A DNA stretch of 64,000 nucleotides from Pezicula radicicola (lineage: Eukaryota; Ascomycota; Leotiomycetes; Helotiales; Dermateaceae), in NCBI GenBank assembly GCA_003008705.1, contig PDUO01000009.1, positions 1,240,001-1,304,000 of the forward strand, written 5' to 3'. The position numbers were made by a program, and so were the translations under genes. How positions within the stretch are numbered: position 1 is the stretch's first letter; each line of letters begins with the position of its first letter. The notes beneath the pieces were generated by a model, which saw only the letters and a list, made by a program, of their open reading frames with translations, made no database searches and was not told the origin of the DNA. This document shows, in pieces, positions 22,083-34,322 of the stretch.

Positions 22083-25000
22083 ATGGCCTCATCTACATCT
22101 GGCTTGCCGGTTGTGGCCGCTCCTAGTCCTCCTACATTTTCATATGCACAAGCTGCCAAAGGCCGCGCGACAAATACGGCTACTTCAGCTATACAGTCTA
22201 GCCAGGGCACATCCGGGGTTAGTACACCAGCTAAGGACGCAACATCGTCGACCAGCACACCCTCCGCGTCAATAAATGGAGCAGGAGGATCAGATAGTGG
22301 CGAACGGAGTGTCAACGGTAACAACGATGTGGCCACCGGAGCCGATACGCCAGCAGCGAGCCTAGATTTTGCATCAAAATCCACTACACTGGTGGATGCA
22401 AACTCATCGCCGTCTTCACCAAGCTTTGGTACCGCCTCCACCTCAACACTACCGAAAGATGAGGAACTAAATTTAACAGCACATCCAACACCCGCGTCCG
22501 TATGGGATCGGGTTGACCGAGACAGACGTGCTCAGGCCGCCTCTGCGTTGGATAGACCTTCCGAGCCTCAAGAAGGAAGAAAAGGCAAGAACCGCAAGGG
22601 CGCAAAGAGAGAAAAGGCCGAGACTGCGGAGAGAGAAAGGGCTGAAGCTGCAGAGAAGGAGAAGGAAGCAGCCAAACCAGAAATCCCACTCGTTGCTGCT
22701 CCATTACCAGCAGTCAACATTTGGCAGCAGCGCATGGCGACACAACCACCGAAGGCAAAAGCAAGTCACTTGGCGACGCAGACTCAGCATGAGAATACAG
22801 ATGTATTTCAGCCAGCTAAACCTGCCGACTCGAAGCGCCGAGCCAAGATTCCTGGTGCAGAGGCTCCAGAAAAAGTACTGGGGCCAACACAAAATGGAGG
22901 TCTCAAGGAGTCGGTGATTGCAACTAAGGTTGCAAAGAAAGGATCTGATGTCAAAGAGGAACCCTTGAACAAGAGAGCCGGTGCTCGTGGTAGCCGGTCC
23001 CTCGAAAAGGATGAGAGAGTATCACAACTTCCCCCACCGGTAGAGGATGCAGTATCTTGGCCAACACCGGAGACAGCATTGGAGGAGGAGAAGCGTAAGG
23101 CAAAGGTGCACGTCCAAGAGAAACCTGAGAAAGAGGAGAAGGACGAGACTGCATCAAGTAAGGCACAGCCGAAACAGAAATGGCATCCTGTGCCCTTCAC
23201 CCCTTCCGTCACTTTTAACACCCCATTGCCTCAAAGAGGTGGAAGAGGTCGAGGAGGCGGCCGTGGAGGTCGAGAAGCTGGTTCACGAGGTAGCCATGTC
23301 TCAAATGGAAGTATTGGGGGTGACAAACCGCTAGCTTCTGCCACCTCGACTAATCCACCTACAGAGGTTGGAGAGCGAGGAAGGGATAATCCGTCATCAG
23401 GTAGAGCCGCGTCACTACCACCAAGCTCATCAGCGAAGCCATCAAGTGATGGATCGCAGATCACAGGAGATCAGCGTAAGTCAGCTGTAGTCCAGACGGG
23501 TGAAAAACCCAAAGCTGGGCTTCCCAACTCCTCTAGCAAAGGCGAACCGCGCTTTGTTGCGGATGCTCGTCTGTCAAATGGCGCGGCATCCGAAGCTACT
23601 TTCGAGACACAGAAGAGCGACAACACCAAGGCGTTCAAGCAAGACCAAACGCAAAGTGCTGCCTTTGATAACCAATTCAATCTCAGCCGCGCTGAACGTA
23701 GAAGTGAATCCAATATCAGAGCCTCTGAGCAAATGAAGGATAACACTGCTTTTTCTAGAGATGGCCAGCAAGCTCGGGATGGACGTGCAGATCGCGGTCG
23801 TGGCGGATATCGTGGTCGCGGTGGTTTTCCAAATGGCCAACATCCGCAACATGGATTCGCAAATGGACATGGTCCTTCGCAGTCAAATGGGTACACCCTT
23901 CGCCAGAATGGACCATATAGCCCTCCCCTACAGCCACCTTTCAGCAACCAGCCATACGTGCAAACACCTAGCAGAGGTCGTGGTGGCAACACCCGGTCAC
24001 AATCTATTCCTAACGTTTATGGTGCGCGTTACCCTAATGGTAATGGTTCTATTGCGCCTTTGCAGACCTCAGGTTTGATGTACGATTACCCGTCAATGCA
24101 ACCCATGAGTGCTATGCCGTACCCCTATGTGGATGCCCCGAATATACTCCAGTTGCTCAGAATACAGATCGCGTACTACTTCTCTCTCGACAACCTCTTG
24201 AAAGACACCTTCCTTCGAAACCATATGGACTCCCAAGGATTTGTCCTCCTGTCCTTCATTGCTGGCTTCAGGCGCATTGAAGCTCTTACCCATGATTTTG
24301 AGCTACTCCGTTTCGCTTGCCAAGATTGCGAAAACGTTGAAATCATCAAGGGTGAGGACAACGAAGATCGTCTACGAAGGAAAGAAGGTTGGGAGCATTG
24401 GGTGATGCCAATGGAGGACCGGGATGAGAGTGCGAAATGTGAAGGTCCTAAATTCCATTATCGTGTTCAGAGAAACCAGCCAATGGGGGGGTCACATGCA
24501 ATGTCTCCACAGTCCTTTTCTCCAAACGGCAACGAGTCAGGTTTCCAACAATTCCCAGCTGTTAGTGCTGTACCATTGATAAACGGCAATGGCCAAGCAC
24601 TCCAGCCTGAAAAGCTATCCGCCGCAGTGCCAGAGTTTGCGCCTGCTGGTCTCCCTGCTATGAATGGCTTCGGTGGTCTTAATGGTCTTAATGGCGCGAA
24701 TGCTCCCGTAGATCCTCTAGCTGCCGATACCCAATTTACCGACGAAGAAGTCTTCAACCTGACTCTCGTTTTCAACCCCGTCGCAAAGGCCAGCGACGAA
24801 TCAAAGTCAAGGCCATTTCACCACGCATCTTCTCGAACCTTTTCAAACGGCTCCATTGACGAAGGAACTATCGATAAGATCAATGACGAATTCCGTCAAG
24901 GTCAAGCACTAACCAATGGGTCCCATGCTGCAGAAACGTAAGTGATACTCACCTTCTCCTTTCCGATACAACTCTAATGTATGCCCAATTTAGCTCGCCA

Positions 25001-25567
25001 AACTGCAACGGCCCCTCGACAAGTTCCTCGAATCCCCAGTCGCCCACATCCACTACTAATGGCAATGGACCACGCGTTATGTGGAAGAAAGGCCAAAAAC
25101 AGCAGACCCCCATTCCTGAAGAGAACACCGAGGAATCTTACCTCACCACCCGTGACAAAGCCCTGAGGAGCCGGGAAGTGGCCCCAGTAGGAGAGACACC
25201 CGTGGACATGAAAGTCATCTATGAGTTCTGGTCGCACTTTCTCTGCAGAAACTTCAATCCAACCATGTACCGCGAATTCCGCCAGTTTGCTCTCGAGGAT
25301 CTGAGCCAAAGAAACACCATGGATGGTATTAACAACCTCATCTCCTATTATGATGAGACGCTCAACAACAAGAAAAGAACTATTCCTGAGATTATTGCAC
25401 AGCACTACATAGAGCTGGTCAAGAGTGAAGACGCCAGCGCCGAGCGCCCAGCCTTCTCAAAGCTACGCGCCGCACTTCAAGGTAGTGCTATTGACATGAA
25501 GAGTCGCAAGAGGATTGAGAACTTCATTGATCCGGATTCGGACTTGAAGGCCGAACTTGAGCGCTGA
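22083..25567 (+). CDS. La-motif RNA-binding protein (LARP1/Sro9-like)
   Basis: Exons 22083-24937 and 24994-25567 give about 1142 residues. The first 650 residues are disordered: Ser/Thr/Ala-rich, a Lys/Glu-rich stretch (about 170-210), and RG-rich boxes (GGRGRGGGRGGREAGSRG, and DRGRGGYRGRGGFPNG). A La-type winged helix lies at about residues 682-775, with the diagnostic IAYYFSLDNLLKDTFLR, GFVLLSFIAGFRRIEAL and WEHWVMP. The C-terminal 190 residues (VIYEFWSHFLCRNFNPTMYR) are helical and conserved-looking. Related proteins bind mRNA and act in translation and mRNA stability in the cytoplasm. The ATG at 22083 sits in a good context (caccATGg); a frame upstream to 22005 lacks one. Confidence 0.92.
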
Positions 25568-26785
25568 CGACACGGCTGCTAAACCTGTGATTTTTTTTGT
25601 ATTCTGGGGTCTCAGCTGCCCAACTTGGTCGAAATTGATGTGGAACCCATCGATTCGGTCCTCGAACACCTTCGGCTGATACCCTATCTGAGAACTTGCT
25701 CATCTCAGAAGACTGGACTGTCCATTCTTTTGGCAGTACTACAGTCCTCTGATCATGTTTTATGCCATAATGCAGAGACGATGCATGCTTGGCCTGGACC
25801 ACCTCCTACTGATTGTATTTACGGCTCGCTTTGGTTTTCATCGGCGTTGATAGGGGCTCACAGAAGATTGGAGAATTCTGGGGCATCTGTGTCACCTGTG
25901 TTCATTCTCCTCCGTTGAATCATGGGCATGGCTTTCCTTTTATTTTGTTGCTCTACATGTTCGTGTTGATATTCTGGCATAGCCTCGGCATCCCAAAAAG
26001 TCTCGGCAGTATGCCAGTCAAGGCGTATTGCTTTCTGTGCTGTTCTCGGCTGCCTTTGTGCGTGCATGCGCCGATTAATGCTTTTCTCCCTAAAAAAAAA
26101 TCTGGCTGGGCGTGCAATTTGCGGTTCGATACCACCTCTCTCAAAGATGACGGTAGTCGTGTTACATAAAAATAGAAGAAACACAAAGATTGCTGCACTG
26201 TACCATAGACAAATCTCAACAGCAAGCAAGCAAACATGATCCTTAGATTGATTGTATATTCTGTATCGGATTGTTCTATTCTCCAAAGGGTTCTCACAAA
26301 GTGCATTTCTCATTTCCTTTCATGGTAGTCGTCTGCCCTGAACCCTTTTCAGCCTTGAGCAACAAGTTAGCTCAGGTGTCACATTTAGACAGGCTGTCGT
26401 GTTTTAAGAAGCAAGGTCGTGGAAGAAATTATGACACCTAAAGTATCCAAGGACTATCTTCAGAAATCACATCCGATCTGCTCGATCACTCCAACAAAAA
26501 ATGAAGTCATTTCCTCCTAATCTACAACTAAGCTCTAAACCTTACAGGCTTTGTCCCAATTGGGAGAGCATACCTAGTCAGTAATCTTGGGCAATTGATA
26601 ATCAAAGTAGACATATACTATGTGGTTAGACAAGTTCACTTCAAAGCCTTTTCACATAGGGTTCAGGTTTTGGATTGAAGATGTGAATCATAACTTTACA
26701 GTTTAGAGTTTGTTCCTCATAATTGGAGAATCTTAATGAGTATTAGTTAGCGTAAGAACTCCATCAAACAAGAGTTGCCTTTTTT
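25568..26785. other. Intergenic; possible first exon of the FtsJ gene
   Basis: Contains the 3' end of the La-motif gene. An ATG at about 26431 opens a 29-codon frame (MTPKVSKDYLQKSHPICS) that could be a first exon of the next gene, because the downstream frame is preceded by a good acceptor (tttttttgccacag). I could not place a matching donor, so it is not joined. Confidence 0.4.
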
Positions 26786-29031
26786 TTGCCACAGGGGAGC
26801 GCTTGCTACTCTCGCCTATTAACAGGACTGACGCCTCCAATTCTGTTAACATCGCCCAAGTTGACTACGTCTTCAAACCATCAACATCACCAAGGTCACT
26901 TCAAGCTGGCGAGACTCTCCGTCAATGAGAAAGCTCGACTTGCGCCACCTACAAAACTGTCTGCTGAAGCCGAAACCCTCAAGCTCACAGCAAAGTCACC
27001 AAAGTCTGTTGGAGAGAACAACCCCATCGTATCTCCATCGCTCAAAGGCTCCACGAAACAAGCTCCCTCCCCCACAAAAGAGAATCTGCATTTGCTGCTG
27101 AAGAAAGCAATACAAGAGCGCGCCTCAAAGGATCTTGACCAGAGGGATATGTATATCAATGAGCTGGGGCAGCTGGTAGAATGTCCTGAATCAATCAAGC
27201 GCAGCAAGGCTTCTGTCACAGCTATGAATCAGCATCTAGAGATTGAAGATACGCCACTCGGCACCGAATCGTGCTCTCCTTCCCTCATGTCCCGTTCTGG
27301 CAATGAAATGCGCAACGATCCTGTAATATTGGTCGATTCGACAGCGCCATCTACCGCCAATATTACTGAGGACCAAGACACCACCGAAGACGACGAGGTT
27401 ACATTTATTGGAGTTGACGCCATTCCGGAACAAGATACCGTCAAGGATGATGAGGCTTCTTTGATTGGACTTGACGGTACTCATGGCCAAGACGGTGCCA
27501 AAGATAAGGAGGTTGCCTTGGTCGGACTTGATACTCTGCAAATACAAGGTACCGCCGAGGACGATGAGGTTGTTTTGATCGGATTTGACGATACATTGGA
27601 AGAGAAGAAGAAAGACGAGGACATCGAGGTGCAGAAGGAGCGCCGCCGGGCTTCAGAGCACCTTCAGGGCCAGAACTTGTTCGTTTTCGAGTTTCTCATC
27701 TCACGCGATGCAGAGTTTGAGAGAGTTGCAGGTTTTAGAACAGACGTAAGTGACCATCCATCTATACCTACAAAGAAGATCTTCTAACCAAGCTTACATT
27801 CTATAGGGCTGGCAAAGTGAGCTAGGGGACACGGCTTTCAAGAGGGCAAGGCAAAGAGCTGACAATACCAGTTCTCGTGGAGAATTACACATCTATCAGT
27901 TGATGAAGGACATTGCAGAGGAGATGCAAGCATTTGCTGGCGTTTACACCCCTCAGCTCGCAGGACCGAGGCCACTCAACGTGCTTGATATATGCTGCGC
28001 GCCAGGTGGCTACTCAGCGGTTGCCATGAAGTATAATCCGGATGCCCATGTTTATGGTATCACATTGGCCGAGGAGCGCAACGGTCACCCAATCCAGCGT
28101 GAGGTTAAGGAGAAGTTTTCTGGTGGTTAGTAAATGGCTCTTTGTCTTCTTTCCCCGAATTCCCTTCTACTTTCACAATTCTGCGAATTGCAATTACTAA
28201 CTTCTAATTCGTAGTCAAGTATTGTGATCTGACAACACTTTCCAAAGAGTTCTCGGATCGACCCATCCCGAAAGATCATCCTGATTATAAAAACTTCAGC
28301 GCCATTCAACCGTTTAGGAGCCACAAGTTTGACCTGGTGTTCTGCGATGTACGTACTCAAGCACTTCGGCACGTCTTTCGTAGTTTTGGACAAACGGCTT
28401 GTTTCTGCGCCAAATTCCTTTCATCTCCTCAAACTACTCTTCGTTTTATAATTGTATAGGAGAACCTACTAACTCTGCGATCTTTATAGGGTAATGTCTT
28501 GCGCAATCACCATCGTCCTGACTACCGAAAAGAGCGCGACGTTGAAAGACCAAGACTCAACCTTTCTCAATTGGTAAGGGTTATATCCAATTATCCAATA
28601 TTTACTAATATCTCCTACCAACCCAGATCCTCACCATGCAACGAATCATCACCGGAGGAACAATGGTAATGCTACTCCAAAAGATCGACTACTGGGATTC
28701 TGTCTATCTACTCTACACCTTCAACAAATTCTCCTCAATCTCGGTATTCAAATCTCAGAGAGCCTACAAACACAAAGGTAGCTTCTATCTCATTGCCAAG
28801 GATATTCAACTGGAACATCCTGCTGCGAAAGAGGCTTTGAATGAATGGAGAGATGGGTGGTGGAAGACTACTGTTGCGAAGGTTCCTTTGATTGATCATG
28901 ATAGAGAGTTTGTGGAGAAGGTTTTGGAGGAGTTTGGGGAGAGACTTATTGAGCTGGGTCGTCCGCTTTGGAGAATTCAGGCTGATGGTTTGAAGGCTAC
29001 TTCTTATGCTGGGGGTCGTGGTTGGGATTGA
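26786..29031 (+). CDS. FtsJ-type (Rossmann) RNA methyltransferase domain protein
   Basis: Exons to 27745, then 27807-28125, 28215-28348, 28490-28573 and 28627-29031, all in phase. The 5' end is unsettled: the frame opens at an acceptor near 26792 and the first in-frame ATG is at 27149, so an upstream exon may be missing. The N-terminal part is Ser/Lys-rich and carries tandem acidic repeats. The catalytic part has the SAM-binding motif NVLDICCAPGGYSAVAM, a motif-IV Asp in FDLVFCDGNVLR and a Lys in VMLLQKIDYW. The last Glu of the RrmJ K-D-K-E set seems replaced (HKGSFYLIAKD). FtsJ enzymes 2'-O-methylate RNA; the substrate here is unknown. Confidence 0.8.
27366..27602 (+). repeat. 57-nt coding tandem repeat (four acidic units)
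   Basis: Four 19-residue units are read in frame in the FtsJ-domain protein, each with an acidic run and a hydrophobic core: DDEVTFIGVD, DDEASLIGLD, DKEVALVGLD and DDEVVLIGFD. The spacing between units is exactly 19 residues each time. Confidence 0.85.
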
Positions 29032-29665
29032 GGAAATCAATTTTTGTATTAGTATTTGGGAGTTCTATGGGGTTCTGATGGCAATGGATCGATTTGGCGA
29101 GATGTCATACAAGTGGGCGGCTTCTCGGAGATCATGTTGAAGACTTGTACCACAATGTTTTACTCATTTTAAAGTGCCTCTTTGACACATTTGCATAAAG
29201 TACGAATTCTTCACAATATGATCAAGGTTTCTAATCATTCTCCTCACCGCCATAAAACTATCAAAATAACTCCACCTTCTCCATATAACTTGCATAGAAA
29301 CCAGAATACCTTTAGTGAAATTCGACACTATTACGTGACTTTTTCTCAGGACTACAGTCCCATAAGAGTATATGGTAGTAACTTAGTCACCTGCCAGCCG
29401 GATTAATCATATACCTAGCCATTAAAACGAATATACAAGAACAAAAAAGATTCAGATGTATTCATATTCGAAACACTTCCTTCCACATTAAGCAAAGAAG
29501 AAGATACTCCGTATTTACTGGTCAAATCCTCAGACGCCCCCGCTTTTCATTTTCATAAACTTGAGCCTTTATCATCCATCATTAATACATGGCCCATTCC
29601 ATAAACGACCAAACGCACATAGCACACATAGCACACATAAAACACATAACTCTCATCAACACCAT
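29032..29665. other. Intergenic between convergent genes
   Basis: Holds the two 3' untranslated regions. A CACATA/CATA-rich run occurs at about 29613-29650. No gene is seen. Confidence 0.5.
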
Positions 29666-30535
29666 TCACACAATCCGACGAGCCATACCCAAACCAAAAC
29701 CAGCCATAACGCCCACAGCAGCCATACATCCCATAGTAGGTCTAGGAGCAGCATTCGAAGTAGCTCCCACAATAAAAACCGTATTCCCAGATGTAGTAGT
29801 CGCACCTGAAGTAGTAGTAGCCGTACCATATTGAGCACACATACTAGTTTCCAAACCCTGACAAGCTTCGGAACTTAGAGAACTACAAATACTAGTAGCA
29901 CTAGAATATCCAACATTGGTACCAGATGGAGCGATTGTGATTCCTCCTCCAATAGCACTAACAGTAACTCCGAACCCGTTTCCTGAGAGATCTTGTGTGC
30001 AGAGCGCGTAGTTGCTTTGGCAGGCGCTGTATGCTGACGTACAGGCTGCGCTGTTGGCGTATGTGGTGGGTATTGAGGGGAATGGGAAGTAGATGTTTGA
30101 GACGTAGGTTGCTGTTACTGTTGCTGAGGCTGTGGCTACGGCTGTTCGTGAGGCGATTGTTCCTGTGCATGTTGCACCTATAATTTGTTATATGAGCATT
30201 GGTACTTAAAGAGCAATTAATTAGAAGACGGTTTGCTTACCGGTAGGACAACATGCAATATTTGCATTTCCATCAGTTGTGCACACCGAGTTCTTCGTAC
30301 AACAAGCACCTGCATCAGCCGCAGCAAAAGTTGAACACGAATTATAATTCGAAGGACAATTGTTGGCGCGCTTGAGCAGCTCATGTCCCTCCCCGGGTAT
30401 TAAGGTATCATTGGAGAGTAGAACATCGTCGAGGTGAGAGGGGAAGAAAGGCTCGAATCTTGAGGGGATCTGGACGGCAGCTGAGATGGGAAGGAGGATG
30501 GAGAGGGAAGTTGCTATTATCGTTGATGATCGCAT
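29666..30535 (-). CDS. Secreted Cys-rich protein with likely GPI anchor
   Basis: Exons 30241-30535 and 29666-30177 (minus strand) join to 268 residues. An N-terminal signal peptide (MRSSTIIATSLSILLPISAA) is followed by a KR site and a Cys cluster (NNCPSNYNSCSTF, AGACCTKNSVCTT, NIACCPTGATCTG). The central part is Ser/Thr/Ala-rich with further paired cysteines. The C-terminus (NAAPRPTMGCMAAVGVMAGF and a short Arg tail) looks like a GPI-attachment or membrane tail. Such proteins sit at the fungal cell wall or plasma membrane; no enzymatic domain is visible. The single 63-nt intron splits a Gly codon. Confidence 0.85.
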
Positions 30536-31280
30536 TATTGCTGCTATTTCAAGTTAGTCAATAACACGAGCGAGGCAATTGAGGAATGTGAATTACCTTA
30601 TCACGCTATCGCTGGTATGTTGGTTCGTTGGGTTTTGCGATCTTTTATTGACTTGACGATAGATAGCTAAGGTAGGTCGATAACCCCGCAAAAATCACGA
30701 TATTATCCGGTCCCTGAACACACTGTAAGTAGATGATACTTTAAGAAGAGGGAAAGGTCAGAGAGGAGAAACTGTCCAGAGAGCTCAGTCAAATCAGATC
30801 AGAATGGAATTGCTTTTTTTCCAACGCAGTGCCTTTGTTGAAGTGGGGATTTCCTGGTTTTCACGTCAGTCTCACCGTCAATTCGACTTCACTACATGGT
30901 TGTCCGCCCTGTTTTTTGGTCACCAATGGCAACACCCGAGACCCAAGCGAACCTGAGAATAGGAGGTCACTCGCTTAACTATTGCGATTTAGGTGAAACC
31001 ACGAAGGGATGCATGTAAACTTTGCTCTACTCTCCCTTTTCAATCTACGGCACTTTTCTGTGGCTTAATAAGTTCTTGTCGTAGGTAGCTTGAATTATAA
31101 GTATGGCAAGCTCTAACTAACAGCGAAATTTAAAGCACATTCTCGGTTCACAGCAAGCGAAGATAAAAAATCCGTGATAATCTCTGACGTCCATGATCAG
31201 ATTATTGCCTAGCCTAGCCATTAATGTGATCTCTCTCATAGAAAAGCGCTCAAAGTATGCTCTCCCATAAACATAAATCT
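30536..31280. other. Intergenic
   Basis: Promoter side of the secreted-protein gene on the left and the kinase 3' end on the right. A purine-rich stretch lies at about 30740-30775. No gene or RNA recognised. Confidence 0.45.
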
Positions 31281-32679
31281 TCAAAGTTTGAACCATGGGT
31301 GCTCCAACACAGATTCAACTGTAACCCGCGATTGAGGATCATATTTTAACATCTGAAGAAGAAGGTCTGCGAGAATTTCCCTTTCGTGCGGGGGAACAAC
31401 AATATCTACTGGCCGCTGAGTTGCAGTAATCGTGAAGTGAACACCATCTGAAAGAAGTTTTGGGATTGTAAAACAATTCACAAATGCTTTCCCCGTCTCA
31501 GGATCGATCCGCGGCGTGCCATCTTCGTTGAACCAACGATTTCGTGGATCCCAAGAAGCCCACCACGGATCAGGGAACCTTCCAAGTAGTTTGACCATTT
31601 GCAATAGTATCTCATCATCATCGCCACTGAAGGACTCAAAAAGACTCCTCATGGAGCGTATTTCGTAGAGTGTGCAGGCAAAGGCCCATATGTCGCTACC
31701 AACCCCAACCGAGCTGTCGAATATGAGCTCTGGTGAGCAGTAGGCTGATGGAATTCCCAGCCCTTCAGGCGGACTAGACAAATCATACGACTCACCAAAG
31801 TCAATGATACAGGCTTGGTCTGTTAAATGCCGAGAATCAAGTGCCTCTAAGTTGATTGGTTTGACAGTATATTTTGGAGCTGACGGTCCTGGAATTTCGC
31901 CTGACATTGTGAGAACCGGGTCCTTTAGAGGCTCTCCAAATTCCGTGGCTATTTGTTCCTCAGTCAAACTGTCGAGATCCGATAGCCGTAGGAGAATATT
32001 CGATGGCCGGAAATCTAGGGAATCATTCAGCTTATAGATTCAAGCAATTAGGGCGTTCAGAGCCGCAAGACTTACCACCATGACAGATTCCATTCCGATG
32101 AAGGAATTGCAAACCAGTTGCTACTTGTAGAGCAATACTTCTCGAGGTTTTATCAGGGTCTGGAAACCTGCTAAAAGCGGTCCATATGACAGGGACTCGC
32201 GGGCCTAAGACTGGAAGAACCAGACAAAGATGCGAGCCATTCGGTCCCTCAATCCAGAAATGATCGAGAGGTAGCACAATGTGCTTCCCTCCAGCTTGGT
32301 TGAAGTCCAGATCTTTGCGATTTATCAACTTCAACTCTGCGCAGTCATCGCCGGACGCATCAGCTCTGATGATCTTCAAAGCCACGTACTTATTGGTTTT
32401 GCAGTCGCGACAAAGCCATACCGTTGCAAGGCCTCCATTTCCAAGCTTGTGTATGACCCTGTATCGATTGTCTTTTCCGAGGTAATCCCCGAGATGGACA
32501 GGGTGAAATCCACCATGTTTGTACTCCTCGCGATCTTCGAGACCATCCATCCATCCGCGGCTGTACAACGCTCCTTCGAGGTAATTGAGGTCATCGAAGT
32601 TATCGAGGTCATCAAATGGTTCAGAAAGTGGCTCGGGAAGAGGCGAAGACATTTTCGGGACGTCCTCAGAAGTCTGCAT
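31281..32679 (-). CDS. SRPK-like serine/threonine protein kinase
   Basis: Exons 32076-32679 and 31281-32014 (minus strand) give about 445 residues. The glycine loop is KLGNGGLATVWLCRD, the VAIK lysine is in YVALKIIRAD, the catalytic loop is HGDFRPSNILL and the metal-binding DFG is in CIIDFGESYDL. SDIWAFACTLYEI and the C-terminal YDPQSRVTVESVLEHPWFKL complete the lobe. The gap between catalytic loop and DFG (about 60 residues) is the spacer expected in SRPK-type kinases, which phosphorylate SR proteins. The catalytic loop reads HGD rather than HRD, as in many fungal expanded SRPK-like kinases. An in-frame upstream ATG at 32925 would add 82 residues without clear conservation, so I chose 32679. 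The intron is 61 nt. Confidence 0.87.
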
Positions 32680-33736
32680 CGAAACGGTACGTGAAATATG
32701 CCGCCTTGCTACAGTTACAGATTGTACAGTGCAGCTACTCCCTTTGTCTTTATACGAAGGTATGTGAATACTCGTACAAAGGTGAACCCGCTCTGAATAC
32801 GGTCCTTGTGTGCGAAAGCAACGTGGGCCTTTTACAGAAAAGCTACGAGGTATCAGAGGAAGTTGATGAAATAGGCGCAGTTGTACAAACGAGAGGGGAA
32901 TACAGAGTACCCATGAAGCTGCCATGCAAAGCAGGGAATGAGAGTCACATACTGGGCGTTTAATCCGGAGATACTTCGTAGCTCACAAATGATGTTTACA
33001 AGAGGCTGAAAGTACTTTCGCACCAGCGCGTATTTTAAGGTTAGCGCTATCCGCGGCGGGGCCAGTGCAGGCCGTTGCCGCGCGTTTACAATCCTTAGCT
33101 GTACATCAAACATTAACTACGTAGGTACCTTACCTCCCTAGTACACGGTATACGAAAGTAGGAATACAGTGCCATCTGCCGAATCCTAAGCGCTGTCTAT
33201 TGTCACAACTTGTCTGGGTGGCCGACCTATCTAGGTAGCTATCAACATTCCCTCTTGTTGGACCGTGACCGTACGGCTCTTGCCAGCAGCACATGTTTGC
33301 ATGCCTCAAGGCCCCGAGACATGAGAAAAGCCGGCCTGCTTAAAAGTTGGATTTTCAAAACTCACCAGAACATCAGAACATCAGGCCTGCTTGGAAGTTG
33401 AGCCCTCCACTCGCTCTTCAATGAGTCCCAATGAAAGTTCATCTGAGCCTTGTGCAAAGCAAAAATGCCGAACTTCTACGATGTTACCCAAGGTTTGTGG
33501 AAGCGCTGGAATCTACGCCACCAAGATCAATGTTTGCAAAGCAGTATACTTATGCTCCATTGCTCTTTTGCTATATATTTGACCATGGGACAAACGGCTT
33601 GTCAATTTCTTTCTTCTTCAGATCATCAGCTTCAGCATTCTTATTCTCATATTTGTACTTATCCTCAGTTCATCCACTGTGTTTTACCTTTTCCTTCTCG
33701 CTACAATCTTTAGTATTGTCTGTTCCGAACTGAACA
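32680..33736. other. Intergenic between divergent genes
   Basis: Shared upstream region of the kinase (minus) and the small gene at 33737 (plus). CT-rich leader at about 33600-33720. Open stretches at 33391-33733 overlap in three frames and are not convincing. Confidence 0.5.
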
Positions 33737-34322
33737 ATGGGTGATCCAACGCCTCAGACTCATTGGAGAGTAGTTGGCAGTGGTACACGAGATGACCCAC
33801 GTGTAAGCAATACTCTTGAGGTTTTGGAACAACGGAGGATTTCTGTCCGCGCAATTATGCATAGGATTCTTACCTATCACTCGCTAATAGCATTGTTATT
33901 CGTAGATAACTTGGACTACGGCTGCTCCTAGCGAGACGAATAATCCCGGGAGAGCAGTGGGTTGTGAGAGGGTGGCTCGGGAGGCAGCGCGAGACCGAGG
34001 CTTCACCGAAATCTGGATCAGGTATGTTTACATACGGAGTTTTCAACCTGATTAATAATCTAATGAGCATCAAAGGCACTGTAACCACGAAACAACAAAC
34101 ACCAGGATTGGGGGACGACGGGTCCGTCGTCGGGCGGATCCTCATATAACTGTCTATTTTGGAACTCAACCCCGCTGGGCTACGTATCAAGCCGATGTAT
34201 TCATTATTCAGGACGGAAATGCAGTGCCTATACGAATGATGCGTCCGCATGAGAGACGACTTCCAAGGAATGGTCCTAACCCAGCCATGTCTGTGTTACG
34301 GCAGCTACCAGCCAGACAATAG
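33737..34322 (+). CDS. Small conserved-looking hypothetical protein (three exons)
   Basis: Exons 33737-33802, 33906-34021 and 34106-34322 join in frame to 132 residues. Donors are GTAAGC and GTATGT, acceptors TAG and CAG, introns 103 and 84 nt. The product starts MGDPTPQTHWRVVGSGTRDD, continues ITWTTAAPSETNNPGRAVG and ends with a basic then beta-rich part (GGRRVRRRADPHITVYFGTQ, then ADVFIIQDGNAVPIRMMRP). No signal peptide or membrane span. The repeated His/Asp-rich basic segment resembles no family I can name. Coding is supported by phase-correct splice sites and sensible composition through all three exons. Confidence 0.6.

Noticed and set aside
32680..32925. 82-residue N-terminal extension of the SRPK-like kinase
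   Set aside because: Cys- and Arg-rich sequence without conservation signs; the ATG at 32679 leads directly into the acidic kinase N-terminus.
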